Under the pieces are notes generated by a model. It saw only the letters and a list, made by a program, of their open reading frames with translations. It was not told the DNA's origin and did no database searches. Made by a program: the position numbers and the translations under genes. DNA of 35,979 nucleotides from Moraxella sp. GTDB lineage: Bacteria > Pseudomonadota > Gammaproteobacteria > Pseudomonadales > Moraxellaceae. The DNA lies in contig NZ_JAUNDY010000017.1 in the NCBI RefSeq assembly GCF_030525845.1, forward strand, positions 1 through 35,979. The letters are read 5' to 3'. Shown here one piece after another: positions 1 through 8,553 of this stretch (position 1 is its first letter; each line of letters opens with the position of its first letter).

Positions 1-1
1 C

Positions 2-82
2 TGGGAGGCAGAATATGACATTCAAAGAATGTGCGTGGACGCTTGGCGTTGGCAAAGTAATAACCCAAATGGCTATCGCTGA
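2..82 (+). CDS. galE: UDP-glucose 4-epimerase, C-terminal end only (partial)
   Basis: The window opens inside a reading frame whose last 26 residues include DAWRWQSNNPNGY followed by a TGA stop. This is the usual C-terminus of GalE, the NAD-dependent enzyme that interconverts UDP-glucose and UDP-galactose for surface polysaccharide and LOS synthesis. Only the tail is visible, so the catalytic Tyr-x-x-x-Lys and the Rossmann fold cannot be checked. A terminator follows directly, so galE is the last gene of its transcript. The short length keeps confidence moderate, but the WRWQ-x-NP-x-GY ending is distinctive. Confidence 0.75.
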   Translation, partial: WEAEYDIQRMCVDAWRWQSNNPNGYR

Positions 83-92
83 TCTTGGTTGT

Positions 93-120
93 ACCACCCA
101 TGATGATTTGGGTGGTTTTT
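93..120 (+). terminator. Rho-independent terminator after galE
   Basis: The inverted repeat CCACCCA (94-100) and TGGGTGG (109-115) has an 8-nt loop and is followed by TTTTT (116-120). It lies 11 bp after the galE stop. Its T-rich side faces the plus strand, and it separates galE from the convergent protease gene. Confidence 0.85.
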
Positions 121-125
121 AGAAT

Positions 126-1124
126 TTAATGGCTGTACCTTTTAACCTGCTCAATACGCTTGGTGGTGTCAGGGTGGGTGGATAGTAGCGACCAATGACT
201 TTGTTCGCTCTCTTCATCTTGCATTTTTTCAAAAAAACTTGCCAGATACATAGGAGAAATGCCAAGTCGTTTTAGTTCATCGATGGCGAATTTATCCGCT
301 TCAAGCTCTGCCCTTTGGGAGTAGTGCGTATGAGCGAGCAGAGTAGGTAGAGTAAGTAAAAGATTGGAGGTGTCGCCTGTGATGACCACAATAAGCACGC
401 CCACCCCAAGATTGCTGATGGCTTGTTCGAGGCTGTGGCGATGTACAAGGTGTCCTTGTTCGTGAGCGAGCACAGCCAAAATCTCGTTATCGTCATCACT
501 TAGCTCGATGAGTTCGTCGGTAATGACGATGGTGTTGTTGGGAATGGCAAGTGCGTTTGCACCGATGGCACCGCCCCCACGAACGATAACTTTGGCTTGG
601 GGGCTGCCACCTAGTTTTTGGTAGAGTGCCACTATTTCATTTTGGCGAGCCTTTGGCAAAGTGCTAGACTGTGTCATTTTCATGACCTGCTCTTCGGCAT
701 GATTGCCGATCTCCATGAGCGTATCCTCAGGCAGCTTTTGGGCGATATAATGAGCCATCATCGGCATGCCAAATTTTAGTGAAACAAAAACAAACGAACA
801 TGCCACCACCACGCTGATGGCAACCCAGCGTAGACTACCCTCCATGATGGATATTTTATCAAACAGCGTTTTGTTTTTTAGGGTCAGCCATGAGGGTATT
901 TCATCGAGTAGCTCAATGCGTCCACCATCATTTAGCATGAGCACCGCAGGCAAGTTACCCACACGAGCCAAAAACTCATAGTCTTTGGCATGATACACTG
1001 CCTTAAAATCACGACCAACCAACACAAACGACCCTGCCACACCATGTGGACGCAGACTGGCAGTGTGGGCTTTGCTGATTTTGCCATCAAAATAACGGAC
1101 TGGCACTTCGTGTTGTGTCATCAT
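126..1124 (-). CDS. M48 family zinc metalloprotease, membrane-anchored
   Basis: Predicted 332-residue peptidase of the M48 (HtpX/Oma1/Ste24-like) family. The zinc motif HEQGH is at residues 221-225 and the third ligand is in ELEAD (Glu273). One hydrophobic segment at about 100-120 (after ...SLRW) probably anchors it in the inner membrane. The first ~95 residues form a separate N-terminal region I do not recognise. A second hydrophobic stretch at about 238-263 follows the active site. The gene lies 10 bp downstream of the DUF898 gene on the same strand, so the two are probably co-transcribed. Two adjacent ATG codons are possible starts, and the AAGGG motif fits the second (1121) slightly better by spacing. 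Substrate is unknown; quality control of membrane or periplasmic proteins is inference from the family. Confidence 0.85.
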   Translation of the reverse strand: MMTQHEVPVRYFDGKISKAHTASLRPHGVAGSFVLVGRDFKAVYHAKDYEFLARVGNLPAVLMLNDGGRIELLDEIPSWLTLKNKTLFDKISIMEGSLRWVAISVVVACSFVFVSLKFGMPMMAHYIAQKLPEDTLMEIGNHAEEQVMKMTQSSTLPKARQNEIVALYQKLGGSPQAKVIVRGGGAIGANALAIPNNTIVITDELIELSDDDNEILAVLAHEQGHLVHRHSLEQAISNLGVGVLIVVITGDTSNLLLTLPTLLAHTHYSQRAELEADKFAIDELKRLGISPMYLASFFEKMQDEESEQSHWSLLSTHPDTTKRIEQVKRYSH

Positions 1125-1134
1125 CTACCCTTAG

Positions 1135-2196
1135 TTACCACGATAAATCAAAGTCAAACACATCATTAATTTCATCTGCGATGGAGGATTCATCATGCAT
1201 GTGCGGAGTCGTTAGAGCATCAAAATCGTCATAAGCAATCAGCGATAGTGTCTCTATTTTATAACGATGCAAACGCACCTTTGCCCACGGAAGAAATAGC
1301 CCCAATGTCAAGACAGTGCAGATATAGTTAGTCGCCTGAATAAAGGCAAATGTGAGAGGATTAAAATTATCCAGATTAAATTCATTCTCCCCCAAAGTCA
1401 TCGACTGCCAAATCGCCTTATGAGTATAGGCCTGCATAAGTGGCATAATCAACAGCAACACAAAATAAAACCCAAGCACCGCAAAGATGATGATAATGCC
1501 ATTGGTCTCGCCTGTGGTAAAACTCAAACCAAGCAATAATACACCTGCAACACACGCCCCAATAAAGATAAGTATGGGGATAATCATGGCTTTATACATA
1601 TCCCAAATACTGGCGTTAAAATTAAATTTTAGCTCGCCAAAATAGGTATTATCAAATTGATAACGTTTAAAAAGCCACCATGCCACAGGCATGAGCAGAC
1701 CAAAACTAACCACCGACATTACCACAGATGCCAACATGATAAGGTAGGCGGTGGATAGCTTACCATAAAACCCAAATCGAATGTTATTGTATTGGCTGTT
1801 TCGTGCCATAAACCGCATGGTAGAACGCATGAGCCACGGCATAACAAGAAAGATGATGGCACTGCCTAGTACCGCCAAATCAGGCGAAATCTCAGCAATG
1901 ACGCTGATGATGACATACAAACTAAGTGCAACTAGTCGCCCAATCAAAATCCGCTTTGGGCTGGCGGTATAATCAAAAACCTCGCCATTAAGTTCGGTGT
2001 TACCATAAAAATATCTAAGACGGCGAACTTTCGCCCATGGCGAATAAAAGCCTAACGTAACAATGATTAAAACCAGATTGACAATCCATATCTTAAAATA
2101 CTCAGAGCCTGTACCGTGAAAATAAAACTCATGTTCGGTGGGTTGATTGGTGCTATTTAGGGGTGGTGGCACTTCATCAAAGATGGAAGGGTTCAT
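1135..2196 (-). CDS. yjgN: YjgN family (DUF898) multi-pass inner-membrane protein
   Basis: 353-residue membrane protein of the DUF898/YjgN family, whose function is unknown. It shows two related halves. Each begins with a hydrophobic segment ending in LGFYSPWAKVRRLRYFY (about residues 48-64) or LGLFLPWAKVRLHRYKI (about 299-315). This internal duplication is typical of the family. About seven or eight further hydrophobic segments lie between them, and the C-terminus is acidic. It precedes the M48 protease by 10 bp. A YjgN protein beside an M48 peptidase is a pairing I recall from other gammaproteobacteria, which suggests a joint envelope role (inference). Confidence 0.85.
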   Translation of the reverse strand: MNPSIFDEVPPPLNSTNQPTEHEFYFHGTGSEYFKIWIVNLVLIIVTLGFYSPWAKVRRLRYFYGNTELNGEVFDYTASPKRILIGRLVALSLYVIISVIAEISPDLAVLGSAIIFLVMPWLMRSTMRFMARNSQYNNIRFGFYGKLSTAYLIMLASVVMSVVSFGLLMPVAWWLFKRYQFDNTYFGELKFNFNASIWDMYKAMIIPILIFIGACVAGVLLLGLSFTTGETNGIIIIFAVLGFYFVLLLIMPLMQAYTHKAIWQSMTLGENEFNLDNFNPLTFAFIQATNYICTVLTLGLFLPWAKVRLHRYKIETLSLIAYDDFDALTTPHMHDESSIADEINDVFDFDLSW

Positions 2197-2248
2197 AAAA
2201 ATCCTTGTTAAGAATGATTATAAATCCCCATTTTAGCAAACTATTTAG

Positions 2249-2284
2249 TAAAAATAAATAAGAGACACCACCAAGAAGTGGCGT
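2249..2284 (-). terminator. Probable terminator after barA
   Basis: Read on the minus strand, ACGCCAC (2284-2278) pairs with GTGGTGT (2271-2265) with one G-U pair around a 6-nt loop. After a short CTC it runs into a T-rich tract (2260-2249). It starts 6 bp after the barA stop. The interrupted T tract makes it weaker than the other terminators in the window. Confidence 0.55.
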
Positions 2285-2289
2285 GTGAT

Positions 2290-5217
2290 TTATCCATCTA
2301 AACTGGCATTGTCCGCCAACAATGTGGCTGGGTCGGTTTTTTCGAGGCTTTCTAGGGCATCGATGAGTTTTCGGTAGTTGGTTCGCATGCCGATAAATTG
2401 CCCCGCTGAATTATCAGATAGGCTTTCTCGACATTGTGCCTCAAAGCGTTCAGCGATGTCTCGCAGGCGTGGCGTACCCGTGTACCGACTGCTACCTACC
2501 AAGCCATGCGTGATGTCGGCGAGTTTGGCTCGGTCTCTGTCTGCCCATGCGTGTTCTAGGGCGAGTTTTTCGTTTTCGCAACCATCAATGAGTAAGGTCA
2601 GCAACGTCTTGGCGAGGTCGCTTTTACCTGCTGAACGTTCTAGGGCATCTTGCCAATCAATGTCGGGCAGTCTTTGGGTGGACGCATCATCGACATGAGA
2701 AGTGATGTTATTGATGTTGGTGGGTTTGTCTTTGGGGTGGTGGACATCACTAGTGCTGACGGTGTCAGGTGTTTTGGTGTGAGTGGCGTTATCCTCGCCC
2801 AGCCATTTTTGGAGGGTTTGGGTCAGTTGTTCATGCCCGATGGGTTTGCTCACATAATCATTTAGCCCTGCCATGACTAGCCGTTCTTTTTCGTCTGCCA
2901 GTCCGTGAGCGGTCAGGGCGATGATGGGTACGGGGGGTTTACCATGACTCTCTTCGATTTTGCGGATTTGGATACTGGCTTCTAGACCTGACATTCTTGG
3001 CATTTGAATGTCCATAAAAATCAAGTCAATTTGCTCGTTCGTGCTGATGGTACGAGACATGACCTCGATGGCATCAAAACCGTTATGGGCGGTCATGACT
3101 GCTACGCCCAGCTCTGCCAGCAGTGCTTGTAGCACAAGTAGATTTGGTGGGTGGTCGTCCACCGCTAAGATGCGATAACCTGAAAATTTATGCAGATGAT
3201 TGTCAATGGTCTGGGTGGTTTGATTGGCAAGCATGGCAAATAGCTGGCGTTTGTCCATCGGTTCATACAGACCATAAGTTTGGTATTCGCCAAGCAAAGA
3301 GCTGTCCATGCCAACCTGATAGCCATAGGCGGCGAGCTTGCCATGATAACGAGTGCGTATTTGACGAAGAACCGCTCCGACATCATCAAGTGAGGCATCT
3401 TGTCCAAAATAATCCACAATCACCCAATCAAATCCATGATTTGGCTTATCAAGTTGTTCTAAGACATCAGCAAAACCGATGGCAAAATGAATGTCCGTCC
3501 CCATGCCTGCTAAGGTAGCTTGTAATACCTGCATGGTGGGGGCGTGATTTATCCATACTAGAAGTTTGATGGGGTGCGATAGGGTGGGTTGATTATCAAA
3601 ATCGTTTTGGGGATCAAGTGGTGTGCGGTGTAAGTTTTGGTTTGATTTATCGTCATTTAGGATAATGGGCATCTCAAACCAAAAAGTCGCCCCCATTTTG
3701 GCGATGTTTTCGCTGTTATTATCAAAAAAGCCAATCGTTCCGCCCATCAGCTCGGTCAGCTGTTTACTGATGACTAAACCAAGCCCTGTTCCGCCATAGC
3801 GACGAGTTACCGATAAGTCGCCCTGACTAAAACTCTTAAAAAGCGAGTCTTTGTCTTTTTCGGAGACCCCTTTGCCAGTATCCTCCACAGCGATGTGCAA
3901 AAATCCAGAAACCTCATCAGATAAGCTGGCTTTGACAACCACGCCTCCTGTGTCGGTAAATTTGATGGCATTGCCTACTAAATTAGTCAGGATTTGCTTA
4001 ACCCTTAGACTGTCGCCAAACACACGATGTGGCACGTCATTATAAAACAACACCGACAATCGCAGATGTTTTTCAGATGCCATTGGAGAGAGCATGTCCA
4101 CCACATCATAGATGGCAGAATATAAATCAAATTCGTGGCTTTCAAGGACGAGCTTATCGGCTTCTAATTTTGAAAAATCTAGCACATCATTGACCAAAGC
4201 AAGTAAGTGAGCGGAGGATTTTTTGATGGTTTGGACGTAGAGGTTTTGTTCGCTACTTAGCCCCTCGTGGCGTGCCAAAAGATTGATAAAGCCATCAATG
4301 CTGTTTAGGGGAGTGCGAAGCTCGTGGCTGATGTTCGCCAAAAACGCAGACTTAGCGTGGCTTGATGATACCGCCAAATCACGAGCGGCACGAATAGAGA
4401 TGGTCTGCATTTCCATTTCATCTAAGGCGTGTTGGAGGTCTTGCTCAGTCTCAAAGGCGTGAACTTTTAATTCATTAAAACTGCCAGAGAGTCGTCTCAT
4501 GGCTTGGACAAAGTCTCTTTGAAGTAATGAAAATTCGCCATCAGCATGGGTTTTGATGGGGGTTTCTAGATTGTCGGCGGTCAGTCTTTGTAAAAATAAC
4601 CGCATTTCATAGATGGGGGTGATCCAGCGTTTGGAGTAGATATTTAAAATCAGCAACAACAGCAGTAGGGTGGTCAGTCCCGTAATTGCCAAAGCCAGTG
4701 CTACACGGTAGCTGGTAATGGTCAAGGGCTGACCATCCATCTCCACCACAACATAATAAAGCGTACCGCCAAAACTCATCTCTCTGGCGTAGCTTGTGCC
4801 GTAGGTGGTTTTTTGGCGTTTGAAATTGACATCTTTGACAAGCAATCCTTCTACTTCAAATTCAAAAGGTATATCGCCATCATAGCCACCATAGCTGGCA
4901 AGTTGTTTGTAATCGCCATCAAAAATCGCCATGCGGTACACTTGATTGGGCGAGATTTTGTGAAAAAATTCATCAAAGACAGGCACGCTCAAAGCACCGC
5001 CACTTGCAACCTCTGTCTGAGCAAAATGACGAGTCAGTACCATTTCATAATTGGATAATGCACCATGAGCAAGGGCATCTTGCTTATCAAGGCTTGCTGT
5101 ACGCACCTCATTAAAGACAAGCAGTCCGCCCACCACCGCCAAAATCACAATCGGCAAAAACACGAGGGCGACCAGCTGTCCATAAGCACTTCGTAGGTTA
5201 AAGGGTGTTTTTTTCAT
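2290..5217 (-). CDS. barA: Hybrid sensor histidine kinase BarA/GacS
   Basis: Tripartite sensor kinase of the BarA/GacS family, which phosphorylates the response regulator UvrY/GacA to control Csr/Rsm small RNAs. Numbered from the ATG at 5217 (975 aa): transmembrane segment ~15-34, periplasmic sensor ~35-168, transmembrane ~172-194, HAMP ~195-247, HisKA with the phosphorylated His298 in NISHELRTPLN, HATPase with NLVGNAIKF and GGTGLGL, a degenerate receiver-like domain ~550-665, a true receiver ~683-800 with DD near 687-688, phospho-acceptor Asp736 (FMDIQMP) and Lys in SKP, and an HPt domain with His904 (THGLVGS). A TTG nine bases upstream would add three residues. I prefer the ATG followed by AAAAAA, but neither has a clear Shine-Dalgarno. 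Confidence 0.92.
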   Translation of the reverse strand: MKKTPFNLRSAYGQLVALVFLPIVILAVVGGLLVFNEVRTASLDKQDALAHGALSNYEMVLTRHFAQTEVASGGALSVPVFDEFFHKISPNQVYRMAIFDGDYKQLASYGGYDGDIPFEFEVEGLLVKDVNFKRQKTTYGTSYAREMSFGGTLYYVVVEMDGQPLTITSYRVALALAITGLTTLLLLLLILNIYSKRWITPIYEMRLFLQRLTADNLETPIKTHADGEFSLLQRDFVQAMRRLSGSFNELKVHAFETEQDLQHALDEMEMQTISIRAARDLAVSSSHAKSAFLANISHELRTPLNSIDGFINLLARHEGLSSEQNLYVQTIKKSSAHLLALVNDVLDFSKLEADKLVLESHEFDLYSAIYDVVDMLSPMASEKHLRLSVLFYNDVPHRVFGDSLRVKQILTNLVGNAIKFTDTGGVVVKASLSDEVSGFLHIAVEDTGKGVSEKDKDSLFKSFSQGDLSVTRRYGGTGLGLVISKQLTELMGGTIGFFDNNSENIAKMGATFWFEMPIILNDDKSNQNLHRTPLDPQNDFDNQPTLSHPIKLLVWINHAPTMQVLQATLAGMGTDIHFAIGFADVLEQLDKPNHGFDWVIVDYFGQDASLDDVGAVLRQIRTRYHGKLAAYGYQVGMDSSLLGEYQTYGLYEPMDKRQLFAMLANQTTQTIDNHLHKFSGYRILAVDDHPPNLLVLQALLAELGVAVMTAHNGFDAIEVMSRTISTNEQIDLIFMDIQMPRMSGLEASIQIRKIEESHGKPPVPIIALTAHGLADEKERLVMAGLNDYVSKPIGHEQLTQTLQKWLGEDNATHTKTPDTVSTSDVHHPKDKPTNINNITSHVDDASTQRLPDIDWQDALERSAGKSDLAKTLLTLLIDGCENEKLALEHAWADRDRAKLADITHGLVGSSRYTGTPRLRDIAERFEAQCRESLSDNSAGQFIGMRTNYRKLIDALESLEKTDPATLLADNASLDG

Positions 5218-5307
5218 GCATGTCAATGTCGGCTTGGGCGATGGTGGTAGTGTATCATATTTGTGGCGGCGTGGTAAATTTTCATTGCCTCCATCGGTGC
5301 ATAATTA

Positions 5308-5316
5308 TGTTATAAT
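5308..5316 (+). promoter_or_regulatory. Extended -10 promoter of cysM
   Basis: A perfect TATAAT (5311-5316) is preceded by TGT (5308-5310), giving an extended -10 element. The best upstream hexamer, TTGCCT at 5285-5290, is 20 bp away, which is long, so the element probably works mainly through the TG extension. The cysM ATG is 31 bp downstream. Confidence 0.6.
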
Positions 5317-5346
5317 AATGCCTAATTATCCATCAAATATACCATT

Positions 5347-6249
5347 ATGACTGATTTAATCCCCCAAACACTCGCCCATACGGTTGGTAATACCCCCCTT
5401 GTTCGACTGACTCGCTTGGCGGACGATGTTAATGCCACGATTTTTGCCAAATTAGAAGGCAACAACCCAGCAGGCTCTGTCAAAGACCGCCCCGCCTTTA
5501 ACATGATTAACGAAGCTCAAAAACGTGGGCAAATCAAACAGGGCGACACGCTCATTGAGGCAACCAGCGGTAACACAGGCATTGCACTTGCGATGGTGTC
5601 CGCCATGCTTGGCTATAAAATGACGCTCATCATGCCAGCCAACTCCACCCAAGAACGCAAAGATGCCATGAAAGCCTACGGAGCGACGTTGATAGAAGTA
5701 GAAAACATGGAAGTGGCTCGGGATTTGGCACTGACCATGCAGGCGGACGGTAAAGGCGTGGTGCTTGACCAGTTTAATAACGATGACAACTGGCAAGCTC
5801 ACTACCGCACCACAGGTCCTGAGATTTGGGAGCAGACAGGGGGCAAAATTACCCATTTTGTCAGTAGCATGGGGACGACAGGGACGATTATGGGGGTGTC
5901 TCGATTTTTAAAAGAAAAAAATCCCGACATTGCCATCATCGGACTACAACCGTCAGACGGCTCAAACATCGCTGGCATTCGCCGTTGGGAACCTGAATAC
6001 CTGCCCAAGATTTTTGACAAACGCTGGGTAGATGTCATCATGGACATCAACCAACAAGACGCCGAAAACTACATGCGACATTTGGCACGCCATGAGGGCA
6101 TTTTTTGTGGGGTATCAAGCGGTGGAGCGGGCTTTGCCAGTTACCAAATCGCTCAATCCATCAAGGCGACCGACCCCCATGCCGTCATCGTCTTTATCGT
6201 CTGCGATAGGGGAGATAGGTATTTATCGACGGGGCTGTTTGGGGTGTAA
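5347..6249 (+). CDS. cysM: Cysteine synthase B (O-acetylserine sulfhydrylase B)
   Basis: 300-residue PLP enzyme making cysteine from O-acetylserine and sulfide or thiosulfate in the cytoplasm. The PLP lysine is Lys46 in AGSVKDRPA, and the phosphate and substrate loop is TSGNTG (73-78). The C-terminus DRGDRYLSTGLF is typical of CysM rather than CysK, and the length matches CysM (about 300). The start ATG at 5347 follows a strong extended -10 promoter. It is divergent from barA. An inner methionine shortly downstream is not needed because HTVGNTPLVRL begins at the usual distance from residue 1. Confidence 0.95.
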   Translation: MTDLIPQTLAHTVGNTPLVRLTRLADDVNATIFAKLEGNNPAGSVKDRPAFNMINEAQKRGQIKQGDTLIEATSGNTGIALAMVSAMLGYKMTLIMPANSTQERKDAMKAYGATLIEVENMEVARDLALTMQADGKGVVLDQFNNDDNWQAHYRTTGPEIWEQTGGKITHFVSSMGTTGTIMGVSRFLKEKNPDIAIIGLQPSDGSNIAGIRRWEPEYLPKIFDKRWVDVIMDINQQDAENYMRHLARHEGIFCGVSSGGAGFASYQIAQSIKATDPHAVIVFIVCDRGDRYLSTGLFGV

Positions 6250-6316
6250 AAGCAGGGCTGGTTTTATGGTTTTGGGTGTGTTTACGCCCAATCCTTTGTT
6301 AAACACGGAGTCATTT

Positions 6317-6952
6317 ATGCTTTATCCATTTGATGTCGTTAAATCTTATGCCAAAATCGCCCTGTGCCTAGTTGGGTTGGGTGGTTGTGTCTTTGCCCAT
6401 GCTGATTATAAAGTCATGGCGTACGGCAATGGCGATGACCACAAAATTCAAATAAAAGCCGAGCAAGGCGACAAAGACGCACAGGCTTTTTTGTGTGAAG
6501 TTACCGCCAAAACGCACCTTCACAATCCCAATGCCGACCGCATGATATATTGGTGTCAAAAATCTGCCGAACAAGGCGTGGCAAAATCCCAATACCGCAT
6601 GGGCGAGTTTTATTATACAGGTACAGGCGTAAGCCAAGATCTTGACAAAGCACGTTATTGGTTGGAGTTGTCCGCCAATCAAGGCTTTGCCCATGCTGAG
6701 CTAAACTTGGGCGTGCTGTATTTTCAAGGAAATGGCGTGCCTGTGGACTATGAAAAGGCGGTCTATTGGTATCGAAAATCTGCCAATCAAAACAATTCAA
6801 CCGCCCAACTGTATCTGGGCAATCGCTATCTAAATGGGCAAGGCGTAAAACAAAGCGATAAATGGGCAAAGCATTGGTATCAAAAAGCCTGTGATAATGA
6901 CGAACAAACCGCTTGCGATTATTTAAAAGAGCTTGCTCGATTGAACCGCTAA
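6317..6952 (+). CDS. Secreted or lipid-anchored Sel1-repeat protein
   Basis: 211-residue protein with an N-terminal hydrophobic signal (about 11-29) and then Sel1-like (TPR-type) repeats. Three clear repeats cover about 86-121, 122-157 and 158-192, with motifs such as YRMGEFYYTGTGV, LGVLYFQGNGV and LGNRYLNGQGV; a weaker one precedes them. Signal cleavage could be by signal peptidase I after AHA (27-29), or at LGGC with lipidation of Cys24. I cannot decide from sequence alone. The open frame continues upstream into cysM, but GGAG at 6307-6310, six bases before the ATG, and the signal peptide fix this start. Sel1 repeats bind other proteins; the partner and function are unknown. Confidence 0.8.
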   Translation: MLYPFDVVKSYAKIALCLVGLGGCVFAHADYKVMAYGNGDDHKIQIKAEQGDKDAQAFLCEVTAKTHLHNPNADRMIYWCQKSAEQGVAKSQYRMGEFYYTGTGVSQDLDKARYWLELSANQGFAHAELNLGVLYFQGNGVPVDYEKAVYWYRKSANQNNSTAQLYLGNRYLNGQGVKQSDKWAKHWYQKACDNDEQTACDYLKELARLNR

Positions 6953-6984
6953 GCAACAAAACACCCAATAATAAAGGAGTATTT

Positions 6985-7755
6985 ATGGCAACTGCACCAA
7001 TTCTCATTTTTGACATCGAAACCATTCCCGACCTTGACACGGGGCGACTGCTCTACCCTGAGATTGCCACGCTAGGCGATGATGATGCCCTAACCGCTCT
7101 TACTGCCATCAGAGAGGCAGAGGCTGGCAATTCGTTCATGCGATTGCCTTTGCATAAGATTGCTTGTTTGTCGTTTTTGTGGGTAAGCGATGAGCAGTTT
7201 AGCCTAAAATCACTTAGCCTCAACCAGATGAGCGAGTCTGAAATTTTAATGACATTTTTTAGAGCATTTACCAAAAAGCCAGCACCAACCCTCGTCTCTT
7301 GGAACGGAACAGGGTTTGATTTGCCTGTGCTACTTTATCGTGCCTTACACCATAAATTATCCGCACCGACATTATTTAACAGTCAAGCTCCCAATTATCT
7401 GTACAAATATGGCGATGCTCATGTGGATTTGATGGAAAAATTGGCACTGGGTAATTATAGCCACAAACAAAAACTAGACACGGTCGCCAGCCTATGCGGT
7501 TTTGCTGGCAAGGGGGAGGTTGATGGTTCGCAAGTTGTGCCGATGGTTAAGGCAGAGCAGTGGGATAAGCTAACCACGTACTGTGAATCAGACGTGCTAA
7601 ATACGTGGCTGATCTATCTTAGATGGCAACTTCTGACAGGGAAATTTAGCCCTGATGAGGTGGCAAATTATGAGGCGCTCACGCACGATAAATTAACCCA
7701 AATCAAAGATGGTAACACGATACGCCATCATGAGTTCTTATCAGCATGGCGATAG
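6985..7755 (+). CDS. Predicted 3'-5' exonuclease, PolB-like DEDDy fold
   Basis: 256-residue stand-alone exonuclease resembling the proofreading domain of family B DNA polymerases. The three exonuclease motifs are present: Exo I FDIET (Asp10, Glu12), Exo II WNGTGFDLP (Asp112), and Exo III YCESD (Tyr199, Asp203). No polymerase domain follows. The AAAGGAG at 6973-6979, five bases before the ATG, fixes the start, although the frame is open further upstream. It lies 32 bp after the Sel1 gene and 48 bp before rdgB, suggesting one transcript. A role in DNA repair or RNA/DNA end trimming is inference. Confidence 0.85.
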   Translation: MATAPILIFDIETIPDLDTGRLLYPEIATLGDDDALTALTAIREAEAGNSFMRLPLHKIACLSFLWVSDEQFSLKSLSLNQMSESEILMTFFRAFTKKPAPTLVSWNGTGFDLPVLLYRALHHKLSAPTLFNSQAPNYLYKYGDAHVDLMEKLALGNYSHKQKLDTVASLCGFAGKGEVDGSQVVPMVKAEQWDKLTTYCESDVLNTWLIYLRWQLLTGKFSPDEVANYEALTHDKLTQIKDGNTIRHHEFLSAWR

Positions 7756-7803
7756 CTTTGAGTTGTTTGCCATAAACACATCTTTTAATTTGAAGTAATC
7801 ACA

Positions 7804-8418
7804 ATGAAAAAACTTATCCTAGCCAGCAATAACAAAGGTAAATTAGCCGAATTTCAAACCTTATTTGATAAGGCTAATTTGGGCATCACGGTCATTCCAC
7901 AAGGCGAGCTTGGTATTGATGATGCGGACGAGACAGGCTTATCCTTTGTTGAAAATGCCATCATCAAGGCTCGCCATGCCAGCCGTGCAAGTGGTTTGCC
8001 AGCACTTGCAGACGATAGCGGGCTTTGTGTACCTGTGCTTGGTAACGCCCCCGGTATTTATTCGGCACGTTTTGCAGGTCTACACGGCGATGACAATGCC
8101 AACAACGCCAAACTGCTCCAAGAATTATCACCCTATCGGGACGGCACGCCAATCGTGGGCAAATTTATCTGTGTGCTTGCCTATGTCCGCCATGCTGACG
8201 ACCCTTTACCTATCATCGCACAAGGGCAGTGGGTGGGCGAGATTTTGGACTCACCAAAGGGTGAGAACGGCTTTGGTTATGACCCTTTATTTTATGTGCC
8301 AAGTTTGGGTATGGCGTCCGCCGAGCTTGACAAAGACACAAAAAATACACTCAGTCATCGTGGTATGGCAACCCATCAGCTGATTTGTCAATTAAAAGGC
8401 GAGATTGGTGACTTGTAA
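7804..8418 (+). CDS. rdgB: XTP/dITP diphosphatase (RdgB/HAM1 family)
   Basis: 204-residue house-cleaning nucleotide pyrophosphatase that hydrolyses dITP, dXTP and ITP to monophosphates, so keeping deaminated purines out of DNA. The family markers are SNNKGKLAEF at 8-17, ALADDSGL at 67-74 (acidic metal ligands), GENGFGYDPLF, and the C-terminal SHRG. Length is normal for the family. It follows the PolB-like exonuclease on the same strand and precedes the tig promoter. No terminator was found between rdgB and tig, so some read-through is possible. Confidence 0.95.
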   Translation: MKKLILASNNKGKLAEFQTLFDKANLGITVIPQGELGIDDADETGLSFVENAIIKARHASRASGLPALADDSGLCVPVLGNAPGIYSARFAGLHGDDNANNAKLLQELSPYRDGTPIVGKFICVLAYVRHADDPLPIIAQGQWVGEILDSPKGENGFGYDPLFYVPSLGMASAELDKDTKNTLSHRGMATHQLICQLKGEIGDL

Positions 8419-8422
8419 TAGG

Positions 8423-8451
8423 TTGTAATTTATCCAAAAAAAAGCTATACT
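8423..8451 (+). promoter_or_regulatory. Sigma-70 promoter of tig
   Basis: TTGTAA (8423-8428) and TATACT (8446-8451) are separated by exactly 17 bp, the best two-box promoter in the window. It begins 5 bp after the rdgB stop. Transcription from about 8458 would give tig a leader of about 125 nt. Confidence 0.7.
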
Positions 8452-8471
8452 AATCATCTTTTAGGATTTTT

Positions 8472-8553
8472 GTGAGTTAGCTCACCCAGATTTTGAACAT
8501 CACTGCTTTGTATGTTCGTGGGGCGTGCTTGTGTCATGCCCTGTGTCAGTGAT
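8472..8553 (+). promoter_or_regulatory. Structured 5' leader of tig (nested helices)
   Basis: A small hairpin GTGAG-TTAG-CTCAC (8472-8485) is followed by a long nested structure. The outer stem is ATCACTG (8499-8505) with CAGTGAT (8547-8553). The inner stem is GGGCGTG (8521-8527) with CATGCCC (8535-8541), with one G-U pair. No T tract follows, so it is not an intrinsic terminator. The tig start codon is 29 bp downstream. I recognise no known riboswitch or RNA family in it. A regulatory or stabilising role is inference. Confidence 0.45.

Noticed and set aside
5452-5856. A 134-codon frame on the minus strand inside cysM
   Set aside because: No ribosome site, no recognisable family, and the opposite strand is a complete conserved enzyme.
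6032-6316. A longer N-terminus for the Sel1 protein, reaching back into cysM
   Set aside because: The extension has no homology, while GGAG and a signal peptide start at 6317.
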